Part shown: in pieces, positions 7,727 through 15,902 of the stretch | Position numbering within the stretch: the first letter of the stretch is position 1 | Layout of the letters: every line of letters begins with the position of its first letter | Origin: JAQBDA01 sp964525785 | Lineage (GTDB): Bacteria; Chloroflexota; Anaerolineae; Anaerolineales; UBA4823 | Reading direction: 5' to 3' | DNA: 64,000 nucleotides | Assembly (NCBI GenBank): GCA_964525785.1 | Contig: CAZGIX010000001.1 | Span: 1 to 64,000 of the forward strand | Made by a program: the position numbers and the translations under genes | Notes under the pieces: model-generated | What the model saw: the letters and a program-made list of their open reading frames with translations, nothing else | The model's database searches: none | What the model was told of the DNA's origin: nothing

Positions 7727-8500
7727 TTATTGATCACGAAGTAAAAGCAAAAGCATCGTTGTAGGGGTTTTAGCAATCACGCTGTGGGGGAGATGGGCAG
7801 GCATATGCACCCAGGTCCCAGTTTGCGCGTCAGACTTATCTCCGCCGAGAATAAGCGTCACTTCTCCAGATAGTATGTGTATGATGGCTGGCGTTGAGGC
7901 TGTGTGTTCTGAAAGCTCCTGTCCTTGAGCAAACCCAAACAGCACAGCTTTGAGCTGCTCGTCAGAATAGATCGTACGGCTGACAATGCTGTCAGAAGGG
8001 ATTTCTGGGATCTCCAGGGACAAGTCCTTTTTTAACTGGTAGGTTGGCGTCATATCTTCCCCAAAGAGTGGTTTGATTGGCTCGACCTCAGCGATCGAGG
8101 TATCGCCCTCGGGTATGTGCCGGCTTTGTTCGCCAGGCATAGGCAAATTACTGTAAAGTTCAGCGATCAGCCAACGGGCTTTAGCAATCAGGTCGACATC
8201 AACCGGTAAAGTGAACTCCGGAGTAACGCGCAGCAGCAGGTGTTGTGCTGCCTCTTGGACCAAAAGTGATACATCATCGATTTCGCATAGATATTTCAGC
8301 CTTTCGTAGGCGCTTGGACCTGGAATTGGCAGACCGCGCAGCTTGAGATATTCACCAATGGCAATGCCAGCTGCTCGCCGTGCACATACACGTGCCTGAC
8401 CTTCATTTCCAGCCGCACGGGCTTTTTCGGCGCGCGCAAGTTCTGCCTGTATTCGGGAAAATTCAGGATAGAAATCTAAATCGCCGGGTGTGTCGTCCAC
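7727..8500 (-). CDS. cupin-domain protein with helical N-terminal domain
   Basis: 257 residues. The N-terminal half (about 10-115) is helical and HEPN-like in feel (EFSRIQAELARAEKARAAGN...CARRAAGIAIGEYLKLRG), with no recognised motif. The C-terminal 85 residues are a cupin-2 barrel (SGEVTLILGG, TGTWVHMPAHLPHSV). Only the histidines of HMPAHLPH suggest a metal site; the first cupin motif is poor (H in ELSEHTAS). It starts at GTG 8500 with no ribosome site but with an extended -10 (TGATACAAT, 8515-8507) six nt upstream, so the message is probably leaderless. It is tail-to-tail with the anti-sigma candidate, 4 nt apart. Function unknown. Confidence 0.75.
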   Translation of the reverse strand: MDDTPGDLDFYPEFSRIQAELARAEKARAAGNEGQARVCARRAAGIAIGEYLKLRGLPIPGPSAYERLKYLCEIDDVSLLVQEAAQHLLLRVTPEFTLPVDVDLIAKARWLIAELYSNLPMPGEQSRHIPEGDTSIAEVEPIKPLFGEDMTPTYQLKKDLSLEIPEIPSDSIVSRTIYSDEQLKAVLFGFAQGQELSEHTASTPAIIHILSGEVTLILGGDKSDAQTGTWVHMPAHLPHSVIAKTPTTMLLLLLRDQ

Positions 8501-8506
8501 GCCTGG

Positions 8507-8515
8507 ATTGTATCA
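8507..8515 (-). promoter_or_regulatory. extended -10 element of a probable leaderless gene
   Basis: Reading the minus strand, TGA-TACAAT (8515-8507) fits TGnTATAAT with one mismatch, and the GTG start codon begins 7 nt after it. No Shine-Dalgarno sequence fits between them. Confidence 0.4.
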
Positions 8516-8590
8516 TGGGATGCTGATGATTGATTCTTGACGGGAATGCATCCTGGCAATAGAATTTAGCGGCAAACCAGGAGATAGGCG

Positions 8591-8818
8591 ATGAGTCGTG
8601 ATTTACGGCGTTATGCCAGGCAGACCAATGTCCGGCTGTTTGCCGGTTTTTTGTTGATACTGTTCTTGATTGGCGACGGATTGATCTATGTTATTTACGG
8701 GCGCAGCGCTGCTGTAATGGGCTTGTTGTGTATGTTGTTTGGCTTGGTCCCACTATTGCTGATCGGGCTGGCACTCTGGATAATAGATTTAATCATCAGG
8801 CGTGCGAATCAGGAGTAA
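8591..8818 (+). CDS. small two-helix membrane protein
   Basis: 75 residues with two transmembrane segments, about 17-36 (LFAGFLLILFLIGDGLIYVI) and 42-67 (VMGLLCMLFGLVPLLLIGLAL), a basic N terminus and a short basic tail. GGAGATAGGCG precedes the ATG. It ends 2 nt before the esterase gene, with the next ribosome site overlapping its stop (AGGAGTAAGG), so the two are likely co-expressed. No function can be assigned. Confidence 0.7.
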   Translation: MSRDLRRYARQTNVRLFAGFLLILFLIGDGLIYVIYGRSAAVMGLLCMLFGLVPLLLIGLALWIIDLIIRRANQE

Positions 8819-8820
8819 GG

Positions 8821-9468
8821 ATGAGTTCTCGATTGATCGACCGTACTATTGGTGATTGGGTGCTCCGGCAAAGAGTGCCACCAGGTCCACCACCCTATGC
8901 TCTCATTTTGCTGCTTCACGGTTGGACTGGCGACGAGAATGCGATGTGGGTCTTCGCTTCACGGATGCCAAAAGATGCCTTGTTAGTTGCGTTGCGCGGT
9001 ATCTATGAGACTCCCCTGGGCGGATACGGCTGGCACCCGCATAGGGCGAGAGGCTGGCCCTGGGTAGACGAATTCCAACCTGCGGTAGAAGGTCTCGTCG
9101 ATCTGCTTACGCCCGAAAATTTTCCTGAGGCAGACCCGTCATCTATACGGTTGGTCGGTTTCAGTCAAGGGGCGGCATTGTGCTACGCCTGGGCAATGCA
9201 GCATCCGCAGAAAATCAAGTCGCTGGCTGGATTGTCTGGATTCCTGCCAGAAGGAGCCGAAGCCCTGGCGCGCAATCGTCCGCTGCTTGGCAAAACGGTC
9301 TTTGTTGCCCACGGGACTCAGGACGAGCTGGTACCGGTGGTGCGCGCACGCCAGGCAGCGCAAGTGCTGGAACAAGCCGGGGCGCTGGTCACTTATTGCG
9401 AAGATGATGTCGGTCATAAACTCAGCTCAAATTGCTTCAGAGGCTTGCAGGAGTTCTTCTCTTATTAA
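8821..9468 (+). CDS. alpha/beta-hydrolase (carboxylesterase/phospholipase family)
   Basis: 215-residue serine hydrolase of the carboxylesterase/phospholipase (YpfH-like) family acting on small esters or lysophospholipids in the cytosol. The catalytic triad is visible: nucleophile S115 in GFSQG, D168 in HGTQDELVP and H199 in DVGHK; the oxyanion strand is LLLHGWTG at 31-38. ATG 8821 is supported by AGGAGTAAGG directly upstream; a longer frame from 8728 overlaps the preceding membrane protein gene and is not conserved-looking. Confidence 0.88.
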   Translation: MSSRLIDRTIGDWVLRQRVPPGPPPYALILLLHGWTGDENAMWVFASRMPKDALLVALRGIYETPLGGYGWHPHRARGWPWVDEFQPAVEGLVDLLTPENFPEADPSSIRLVGFSQGAALCYAWAMQHPQKIKSLAGLSGFLPEGAEALARNRPLLGKTVFVAHGTQDELVPVVRARQAAQVLEQAGALVTYCEDDVGHKLSSNCFRGLQEFFSY

Positions 9469-9564
9469 TCCGTAATAGACTTCAGTACCCGGCCCTCCAT
9501 CAGAGGTCGGTTATAATAACCACGACTTTCAGATAAGCGATGGAAGGGCAGGGATTATTTAATA

Positions 9565-10956
9565 ATGAAGCTGTTCTTGTTTGACACTTTTTCACGCAGC
9601 TTGCGAGAATTTGAGCCGATCCAGCGTGGGGAGGTAGGTATGTACACCTGCGGACCCACCGTTTACGATTATGCTCATATTGGTAATTTACGCACCTATA
9701 TCTTTGAAGATGTTCTGCGGCGGGTGTTGGAGTTTAATGGCTATCGGGTAAAGCATGTGATGAATATTACCGATGTCGGTCATCTTGTATCGGACGCGGA
9801 TGAGGGTGAAGATAGGATGGAAAAAGGCTCGCGCCGTACCGGGATGTCCGCCTGGGATATTGCCAGGCTGTATACCGAGGAGTTCATCGCTGATATGCAC
9901 CGCCTCAATATCCTGGAGCCAACTATCTGGTGCAAAGCGACAGACCATATACAAGAGCAAATCGATTTCATCCAATGCATTGAGGCGAAAGAGTATACCT
10001 ACCGGACATCCGATGGGATCTACTTCGATACTGCCAGGCTGGAGGATTACGGACACCTGGGACGCCTGGACGTCGAAGGTTTACAGGCAGGGGCACGTAT
10101 CGAGATGGGGGAAAAGCGCCATCTAACGGACTTCGCCCTGTGGAAATTTAGCTCACCAGATCAAAGGCGCCAGATGGAGTGGGACAGCCCCTGGGGAACA
10201 GGTTTTCCGGGTTGGCATATCGAGTGCTCTGCCATGTCTGCAAAATACCTGGGACCATTCTTTGATATTCACTGCGGTGGTGAAGACCACATCAACGTGC
10301 ACCATACGAATGAGATTGCCCAGACTGAGGCATGCTATGGTACGCGCCTGGCGAATTTCTGGATGCACGGTTATTTCCTGCAGATAGATGAAGCTCGTAT
10401 GGGCAAATCAGTGGGCAATTTCCTGCGCGTCCAAACCCTGGTCGATCGGGGGTACGATCCATTGGTGTGGCGGTACTTCTGCCTGAATGCCAACTACCGC
10501 ACCAAGCTGAACTTCACCTGGGAGAGCGTCGATGGTGCAGGGACATCGCTGGATCGCTTGCGCGCAGCCGTATACGATTGGGGCGAACCCGGTCGCGAGG
10601 ATGTGGAGTTTGTTCAAGAGTTCACCGAGGCGGTCAATGATGACCTCAACATGCCGCGCGCCCTGGCAGTGACCTGGGAACTGGTGAAAAGTGGTATAGA
10701 TCCAGCCACGAAAAAAGCCACTATCCTTATCTTTGATCGCGTCCTGGGGCTGCGACTGGCAGATTGGCAGCCAAAGGAGCAAATTATCCCTGCAGAGATT
10801 TTCGATTTAGTGGAGCAACGCCAATTTGCACGCCAAGAAAAACGCTGGCAAGATGCAGACAATCTGCGCAAGCAGGTATCGGACGCAGGGTATGATATCG
10901 AGGATACTCCGCAAGGCCCACGTGTGAAACAGAAGAAGCATGTGATAGCTGGATAA
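9565..10956 (+). CDS. cysS: cysteinyl-tRNA synthetase
   Basis: 463 residues, the usual length of class Ia CysRS, which charges tRNA-Cys. Motifs include the zinc-site cysteine C29 in TCGPTVYDYAHIGN (HIGH-type motif H38-I-G-N41), further zinc ligands in GWHIECS and HCGGEDHINVHHTNE, the KMSKS equivalent as ARMGKSVGN, and the anticodon-binding C-terminal helical region with KRWQDADNLRKQ. It is followed after 22 nt by two CooC-type genes, possibly one transcript. Confidence 0.97.
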   Translation: MKLFLFDTFSRSLREFEPIQRGEVGMYTCGPTVYDYAHIGNLRTYIFEDVLRRVLEFNGYRVKHVMNITDVGHLVSDADEGEDRMEKGSRRTGMSAWDIARLYTEEFIADMHRLNILEPTIWCKATDHIQEQIDFIQCIEAKEYTYRTSDGIYFDTARLEDYGHLGRLDVEGLQAGARIEMGEKRHLTDFALWKFSSPDQRRQMEWDSPWGTGFPGWHIECSAMSAKYLGPFFDIHCGGEDHINVHHTNEIAQTEACYGTRLANFWMHGYFLQIDEARMGKSVGNFLRVQTLVDRGYDPLVWRYFCLNANYRTKLNFTWESVDGAGTSLDRLRAAVYDWGEPGREDVEFVQEFTEAVNDDLNMPRALAVTWELVKSGIDPATKKATILIFDRVLGLRLADWQPKEQIIPAEIFDLVEQRQFARQEKRWQDADNLRKQVSDAGYDIEDTPQGPRVKQKKHVIAG

Positions 10957-10978
10957 TTATTCAAGGCAGCAGGTGCAT

Positions 10979-11773
10979 ATGAAATTAGCAATCACCGGAA
11001 AAGGGGGTGTGGGGAAGACCACACTCTCGGCATTACTGGCACAGGTTTATGCAGATATGGGACGCCAGGTATTGGCAGTCGATGCCGATCCATCCCCGTG
11101 CCTGGCGGGCGCGCTGGGTTTTCCAGACGAGCTGCGTGAGAAGCTGGTACCCATATCGGAAATGGATGACCTGATCTACGAACGAACCGGGGCGAGACCA
11201 GGCACCACTGGCGGCTTTTTCACTCTCAACCCGCGCGTGGATGATATCCCCGAGCGTTTCAGCGTTATACACAGGGGTGTGCGCCTTCTGGAAATGGGCG
11301 CGGTGGACATCGGTGGGTCGGGCTGCATCTGTCCGGAAAGCGCCATGCTCAAGACGCTGTTCACCCATCTGCTCTTCCGCAAAGATGATGTGTTAATATT
11401 GGACATGTATGCCGGTGTTGAGCATCTGGGGCGCGCCACAGTAGATTTTGTAGATGCTATGCTGGTAGTGGTTGAACCCACGCGCCGCAGCCTGGGTACC
11501 GCCGCACAGATCAAGAAACTTGCCAACGATATTGGCCTGACACGCCTGTGGCTGGTAGGCAACAAGGTGCGTAATGCGGATGAATCCGAGTTTTTGAGCA
11601 AGGAAACTCCCGGAATACCGGTACTTGGATACTTAACCGCTGACCTCGGTGTCCAGGAGGCTGACCGGTTGGGTATCGCGGTGTATGATCATGTCCCTCC
11701 GCTGCATAATGCAGCGGTAAAAATGGCGGCTGAGTTGGTAGCCCAGATAGACAATGAGCGTAGTGTGAGTTAA
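10979..11773 (+). CDS. cooC: CooC-type nickel-insertion ATPase (CODH maturation)
   Basis: 264-residue MinD/NifH-type ATPase. A deviant Walker A K8-G-G-V-G-K-T-T begins the protein, D35-A-D-P is switch I, and C116-x-C118 in GSGCICPES matches the CxC motif that forms the inter-subunit nickel site of CooC. CooC proteins load nickel into carbon monoxide dehydrogenase. ATG 10979 (AGGTG just upstream) is preferred over an in-frame GTG 6 nt earlier. It is followed 18 nt later by a paralogue. No cooS, cdh or acs structural gene is in the window. Confidence 0.88.
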   Translation: MKLAITGKGGVGKTTLSALLAQVYADMGRQVLAVDADPSPCLAGALGFPDELREKLVPISEMDDLIYERTGARPGTTGGFFTLNPRVDDIPERFSVIHRGVRLLEMGAVDIGGSGCICPESAMLKTLFTHLLFRKDDVLILDMYAGVEHLGRATVDFVDAMLVVVEPTRRSLGTAAQIKKLANDIGLTRLWLVGNKVRNADESEFLSKETPGIPVLGYLTADLGVQEADRLGIAVYDHVPPLHNAAVKMAAELVAQIDNERSVS

Positions 11774-11791
11774 TTTATTGGAGATTTTGCG

Positions 11792-12580
11792 ATGACGATT
11801 ACGATTGCATTAGCTGGTAAAGGTGGGGTCGGTAAAACGACCATCGCGGGGATGGTGATCAAATACCTGGTGCACAGCCAGCCCGGTGCGGTGCTGGCGA
11901 TTGACGCAGACCCAAGCAGCAATTTAAATATGGTGCTCGGCTTAGATTTGGATTGGACAGTAGGGGATATCCGTGAGGGTATGCTCTCACAAGTGAAGGA
12001 ATCGCTGTTCATGGGTGGGGCAGCTATGGGGACGATGCCCGGCGGGGTCTCCAAACGCGATTACCTGGATATGCAAATCCGCTCGTCACTGGCAGAAGGA
12101 GAGCAGTTTGACCTCATCGCAATGGGTCGTTCTGAAGGTCAAGGCTGCTACTGTGCTGTGAACCACAACCTGCGTGAGGTGGTCGATTCCATCAGCCGGA
12201 ACTACGCCTACGTCGTTATTGATAATGAGGCCGGCATGGAGCACCTCAGCCGGCGTACCACGCGCGATGTGCAGCATCTGCTGGTCGTCAGCGATCCAAC
12301 CCAGCGCGGCATCGTGGCTGCAGAACGAATTGCAGGATTTCGGGACGAGCTGGATATCCGCATTGAGAATGTCTACCTTATCATCAACCGTTTGAGTGGG
12401 CAGATGCCGGCGGAGCTGCACAAGCGCATTGAGGCGCTGGGGATTCCCTTGTTGGGGGTTGTACCAGCGAGCGAGGAGTTGAGCGAATACGAATTCAGCG
12501 GGCGACCGCTGGTGGAACTGGGGAGTGAAAATCCGGTCTACCAGGCGGTAGCCGGGATGATGCAGTCGATACTAGGCTGA
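11792..12580 (+). CDS. second CooC/AcsF-type ATPase
   Basis: 262-residue paralogue of the preceding gene with P-loop GKGGVGKTT (9-17), D38-A-D-P-S and C119-x-C121 in GQGCYCAVNH. The CxC context (GxGCYCAxN, LRxxVD) resembles the CooC2/AcsF branch associated with acetyl-CoA synthase or the CODH/ACS complex, whereas the first copy has the CPE form; the assignment to different clients is inference. GGAGA is 8 nt before the ATG. Its downstream neighbour is convergent. Confidence 0.87.
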   Translation: MTITIALAGKGGVGKTTIAGMVIKYLVHSQPGAVLAIDADPSSNLNMVLGLDLDWTVGDIREGMLSQVKESLFMGGAAMGTMPGGVSKRDYLDMQIRSSLAEGEQFDLIAMGRSEGQGCYCAVNHNLREVVDSISRNYAYVVIDNEAGMEHLSRRTTRDVQHLLVVSDPTQRGIVAAERIAGFRDELDIRIENVYLIINRLSGQMPAELHKRIEALGIPLLGVVPASEELSEYEFSGRPLVELGSENPVYQAVAGMMQSILG

Positions 12581-12669
12581 CTCGACCGCTTCGCGAGCGA
12601 CATTCTACATTTTGGGCAGGTTGTGTGCGAAGAGTTGGTCCTTTTTCAGGCAATCGATTCCTGATCCAT

Positions 12670-14541
12670 TTAATCGATTTCCGACTGCAGCAGTCTGAGC
12701 AAGGATCGCCTAGCCAGTAAATCAGTGGTGATCATGCCTGCCACACAGCCGTTCTCGACGACCGGCATGGCGGAAATCTCGTGGTGCTCCAGCTTGTGGA
12801 TAACCTCGACAATACTATCCGATGGATCAGCGGAAATAACGCTGCGGCTCATGATCTCAGACAGCGGCTGGTCATCCGGCGAACCTTGTGCTGTGCCGCG
12901 GGTAATATCCCATTCGGTAACTACGCCCGCCAACTCACCCGCTGCGTTCAGGACAGCAAGAATGGGACTGCATGCTTCGACCAACAGCTCAGCAGCCTGG
13001 CGTACGTTTCTTGTTTCTGGGATAGTGGGAATAGATACCATGATCTCAGCCGCTTTGCGATCTCGCTCATGGGAGGCGATCCGGCGAATGCTGATTCGCT
13101 GGGCTGCATCGCAGGGCAACATGTCCGCATCTGAGATCAGTAACTCTATCAGCTCACGCATGTTGCGCCGGATCACCTCTTCACGCATAAGCTCTGCAGC
13201 CTGCAAGCGGCATTCGGCCAGCTCTGCCAGTTCTTGCTCATGGTCGACCAGCCAGGCCTCTACTGCCGTCTGATCCCCAAACATCTCAGCCGGGATACGA
13301 AGATGGTTTGGGGTTTTGATCAGCTGTTCCTGGGCGGCAAAGATTACTCCTCCTGAGTTGACCAGGTAATCAGTGGCAATCAATGTGCCGCGCTGGCGGT
13401 AGACCTCCCGCTCAGTACGCGCCCGGGCAGCTCTCCGATCCGGGTCTGGAGAGTAGGTATTAGCGCCCTCGATGATCACAGACCATTTGCCCATGCGATC
13501 TACCGTCATCGATGGACGGCTAGAAGGATCTGAATCCAGATAATTTGATACTGGAGCCGCCGGGATCAGGCAGAACGCTGATTCACGCAGTAGATCATTC
13601 GGATCGGTTGAATATTTCGCCGTCAGCAGCAATCCAACCGGGGTAAGCAGATGTTCGTTATAAAAGGTACGTGTGACGAGATTACGCTCTTCCCAGATAC
13701 GGAAGAGCTTGTCTACCGGCAGTCCCTCTTCGCTGTACAGATATCCCTGGATATCACTCACCCCGACCACACGCGCGTCTGGGATACGCTCTTTCAATAT
13801 GCGGGCAGTGTGTGCACCTACTGCCCCGTAGCCCTGTATCAGAACTGATAAATGTCCAGGGTGAGGTAGGGTAAGATCAGCAAACTGAGGAAGTGAACCC
13901 AGCCTTGGCATTTCTTCCAGGAGGGCCTGCAAGGCGATGATCAACCCGCCTGCCGCTGCTCCCAACTGGTCGATACGGTTGCCGCCCATTTCGACCGGTT
14001 TTGATACAACGCTGTCCAGCCCGTTTTCGATCGCAATGGTCTTCATGTCAGCATCGTTGGTGCCAACATCGGGGCCGGGCAGGAAGATGTCCGTATAGCG
14101 GCGCAGTAAACGGGCGAAAGCACGCACCACGTTTGCATGGATTTCTGGGGTCTGGTGGCGGTCAGCGATGATCCCGGCCTTCCCGCCACCGAAAGGCAAG
14201 TTCGCAGCCGCGTTTTTCAATGTCATGCCGCGCGCCAGGCTATAGATCGAAGCCGGGGTGACATCCGGCATCATGCGAATGCCACCCATCGAAGGCTTGC
14301 CCATAGCCAGATTGTCGATAACTAAATAGCCACCTATCTCGAGTGCTGATTGTTCGTCCCACATGCATACAACCAGGGTCGGTCCCAGGTTATCTGCTTC
14401 GATCCCCAGGCGGTTAAGACGGTCTATGTCCAGGGCGTTGAATTCCATAAAGCAATGCCCGTCTTCACATATCAAGCGGTTCTGCCATGTGCTCTCAGGC
14501 AGGCGTTCCCGCAGGAATGTTTCCATACGTCTTGGGATCAT
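12670..14541 (-). CDS. Leu/Val/Phe/Glu dehydrogenase fused to a CBS-domain pair
   Basis: 623 residues. Residues about 30-440 form a Glu/Leu/Phe/Val dehydrogenase (oxidative deamination of an amino acid with NAD(P)+). It has the substrate-site motif GKPSMGGIRM (81-90), K109 in MTLKN, catalytic K121 in FGGGKAG, P157-D-V-G-T (leucine/valine-dehydrogenase-like) and the nucleotide loop G237-Y-G-A-V-G242. After a helical linker the last ~120 residues contain two CBS repeats (MVSIPTIPET...VTEWDI and MSRSVISADPSD...ITTDLL), normally adenosine-ligand sensors. The start at 14541 avoids a 115-nt overlap with the upstream gene. Probably allosterically controlled; the substrate is uncertain. Confidence 0.87.
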   Translation of the reverse strand: MIPRRMETFLRERLPESTWQNRLICEDGHCFMEFNALDIDRLNRLGIEADNLGPTLVVCMWDEQSALEIGGYLVIDNLAMGKPSMGGIRMMPDVTPASIYSLARGMTLKNAAANLPFGGGKAGIIADRHQTPEIHANVVRAFARLLRRYTDIFLPGPDVGTNDADMKTIAIENGLDSVVSKPVEMGGNRIDQLGAAAGGLIIALQALLEEMPRLGSLPQFADLTLPHPGHLSVLIQGYGAVGAHTARILKERIPDARVVGVSDIQGYLYSEEGLPVDKLFRIWEERNLVTRTFYNEHLLTPVGLLLTAKYSTDPNDLLRESAFCLIPAAPVSNYLDSDPSSRPSMTVDRMGKWSVIIEGANTYSPDPDRRAARARTEREVYRQRGTLIATDYLVNSGGVIFAAQEQLIKTPNHLRIPAEMFGDQTAVEAWLVDHEQELAELAECRLQAAELMREEVIRRNMRELIELLISDADMLPCDAAQRISIRRIASHERDRKAAEIMVSIPTIPETRNVRQAAELLVEACSPILAVLNAAGELAGVVTEWDITRGTAQGSPDDQPLSEIMSRSVISADPSDSIVEVIHKLEHHEISAMPVVENGCVAGMITTDLLARRSLLRLLQSEID

Positions 14542-14561
14542 GGTTGCGCACTCCGCAAAAA

Positions 14562-15827
14562 CTAGAGGTGAAGATTCTGAGCCGCTACGAATGACAGGCC
14601 ATTTTGAGTGAGCGCCCAGGCAGTGCGATTGGTAGCTTCTACCTTGTCTAGGAAATTGAGCTGCATGGCATCCCAATCACCGCTTTCGATGACTTCACTT
14701 TTATCTCGGAAATAATCCAGAATATCGGACGGGTGCAGCCGGGTCTGGTCGATCTCCGGATCGCCGCCTTCGTGCTTGGCGGAGATATTGGCCACATGGT
14801 CTGCGATTTGTACCAGCTCGTCGCGGCGATTGTAAGGCTGGCGGACGATGCTCTTCCACGTTTCGGTAATGTGGTGCTCGAAACGCACCACATCCTCGAA
14901 GCCCAGCGCCTTCCGGAACTGGGCAGTGATTTCCATGGTCTCGTTGTTGATCGAGTTGCTCCAATTGAAGCCGATCAGCGGGGAGGTGCCGTCATCCCGT
15001 GAGAACAGCTTGGCGCCGATCAAGGTCCATAATCCGGCATAGGGATTGTCGTTGCCCATAAATACTGATATCTTGAACTCGATGTTTATACCCAGCCGGT
15101 ACAGGAGATAACCGACCAGGACAGTGCCGGGATTAATGTTCAGCACCTGGCGCACGCCGTAGTTTGTATAGTAATACAGGAATTCATCCAGCCATTTTAG
15201 GGGGTAGTGATTAGGTTCGCCGACGCCGCCAAAGTAGCCGGTTATGGTGGCGGGTCCTCCCAGATGAATATTGGAACCATCTGTGCCCTTGGTATCCAGT
15301 GTCTCGACATAGCTGGCGCCGATAATGTTCATCGCCGCGGCGATGGCTGGCAGATCGCCATCGGCTTCTTGCTCCTTCATTTTCCGTACTTTAATCCAAC
15401 GTCCAGGCATTAAGGAACATTGCTCAATGGCGCGACGCGCCGCTGCAATCACCCAGGGAAAATACTGGCAGGCGCTGACCTCTAAGGTGACGGCAAACTC
15501 ATCCTTGAATGCTATCCGGTCTGCCCTGGTCCCCAAGACCGAGCGGCGGTAGTCAGCAAGGCTGACGAACGCTTTTCGATCACGCTGCTCTTCCAACCAC
15601 TTCAAATCATCCAAGAATTTGGGTTGGGTCTCTTTCACGCGTTGGAGCAAGTTCGGCAGCTGGCGCGCCTGCTCTGCCTTCGCATTTATTTCGTCAGCCG
15701 TTCCGTACCTGGCGACCACCTCGAGGAAATTGTTGACTACTTGCATATCTGGGTCCAGCAAGACTGCATTAATGTCGTCAAGACGCTCGGATGGGATCTT
15801 TAACAGTTGGCGTAAGTCATCATACAT
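14562..15827 (-). CDS. unrecognised 421-residue cytosolic protein
   Basis: No family could be assigned. The N-terminal ~115 residues are helical (DDLRQLLKIPSERLDDIN...). The remainder alternates strands and helices with glycine-rich loops (HLGGPATITGYFGGVGEPNHYPLKW, NINPGTVLVGYLLYRLG, ISVFMGNDNPYAGLW, FNWSNSINNETMEI), suggesting an alpha/beta barrel enzyme. There is no signal peptide or membrane segment. GGGAGA is 8 nt before ATG 15827. It sits between panB and the amino-acid dehydrogenase gene, 20 nt from the latter, so a role with an amino- or keto-acid is plausible but unproven. Confidence 0.8.
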   Translation of the reverse strand: MYDDLRQLLKIPSERLDDINAVLLDPDMQVVNNFLEVVARYGTADEINAKAEQARQLPNLLQRVKETQPKFLDDLKWLEEQRDRKAFVSLADYRRSVLGTRADRIAFKDEFAVTLEVSACQYFPWVIAAARRAIEQCSLMPGRWIKVRKMKEQEADGDLPAIAAAMNIIGASYVETLDTKGTDGSNIHLGGPATITGYFGGVGEPNHYPLKWLDEFLYYYTNYGVRQVLNINPGTVLVGYLLYRLGINIEFKISVFMGNDNPYAGLWTLIGAKLFSRDDGTSPLIGFNWSNSINNETMEITAQFRKALGFEDVVRFEHHITETWKSIVRQPYNRRDELVQIADHVANISAKHEGGDPEIDQTRLHPSDILDYFRDKSEVIESGDWDAMQLNFLDKVEATNRTAWALTQNGLSFVAAQNLHL

Positions 15828-15863
15828 TGTGGATTCTCCCGGAAAATAGAATTCCCATATAAA

Positions 15864-15895
15864 ACACATAGCGTACATTCCTGCACGCTATGTGT
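15864..15895 (-). terminator. hairpin between panB and the unknown gene
   Basis: A perfect 11-bp inverted repeat ACACATAGCGT (15864-15874) / ACGCTATGTGT (15885-15895) with a 10-nt loop. On the minus strand the 3' arm runs into TTTTA, giving a weak intrinsic terminator or attenuator directly after panB. Confidence 0.55.
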
Positions 15896-15902
15896 CCATA
15901 CC

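Noticed and set aside
9512..9517. TATAAT about 48 nt before cysS as a promoter
   Set aside because: No -35 or TG extension at any normal spacing; the hexamer alone is weak evidence.
12581..12669. Short CGCT/AGCG hairpin between convergent genes as a terminator
   Set aside because: Four-base-pair stem with no following T-run; could be chance.
14562..14676. Longer N terminus of the CBS-dehydrogenase overlapping the upstream gene
   Set aside because: The extension overlaps 115 nt of a well-formed gene, and the family-like start is near residue 46 of that frame.
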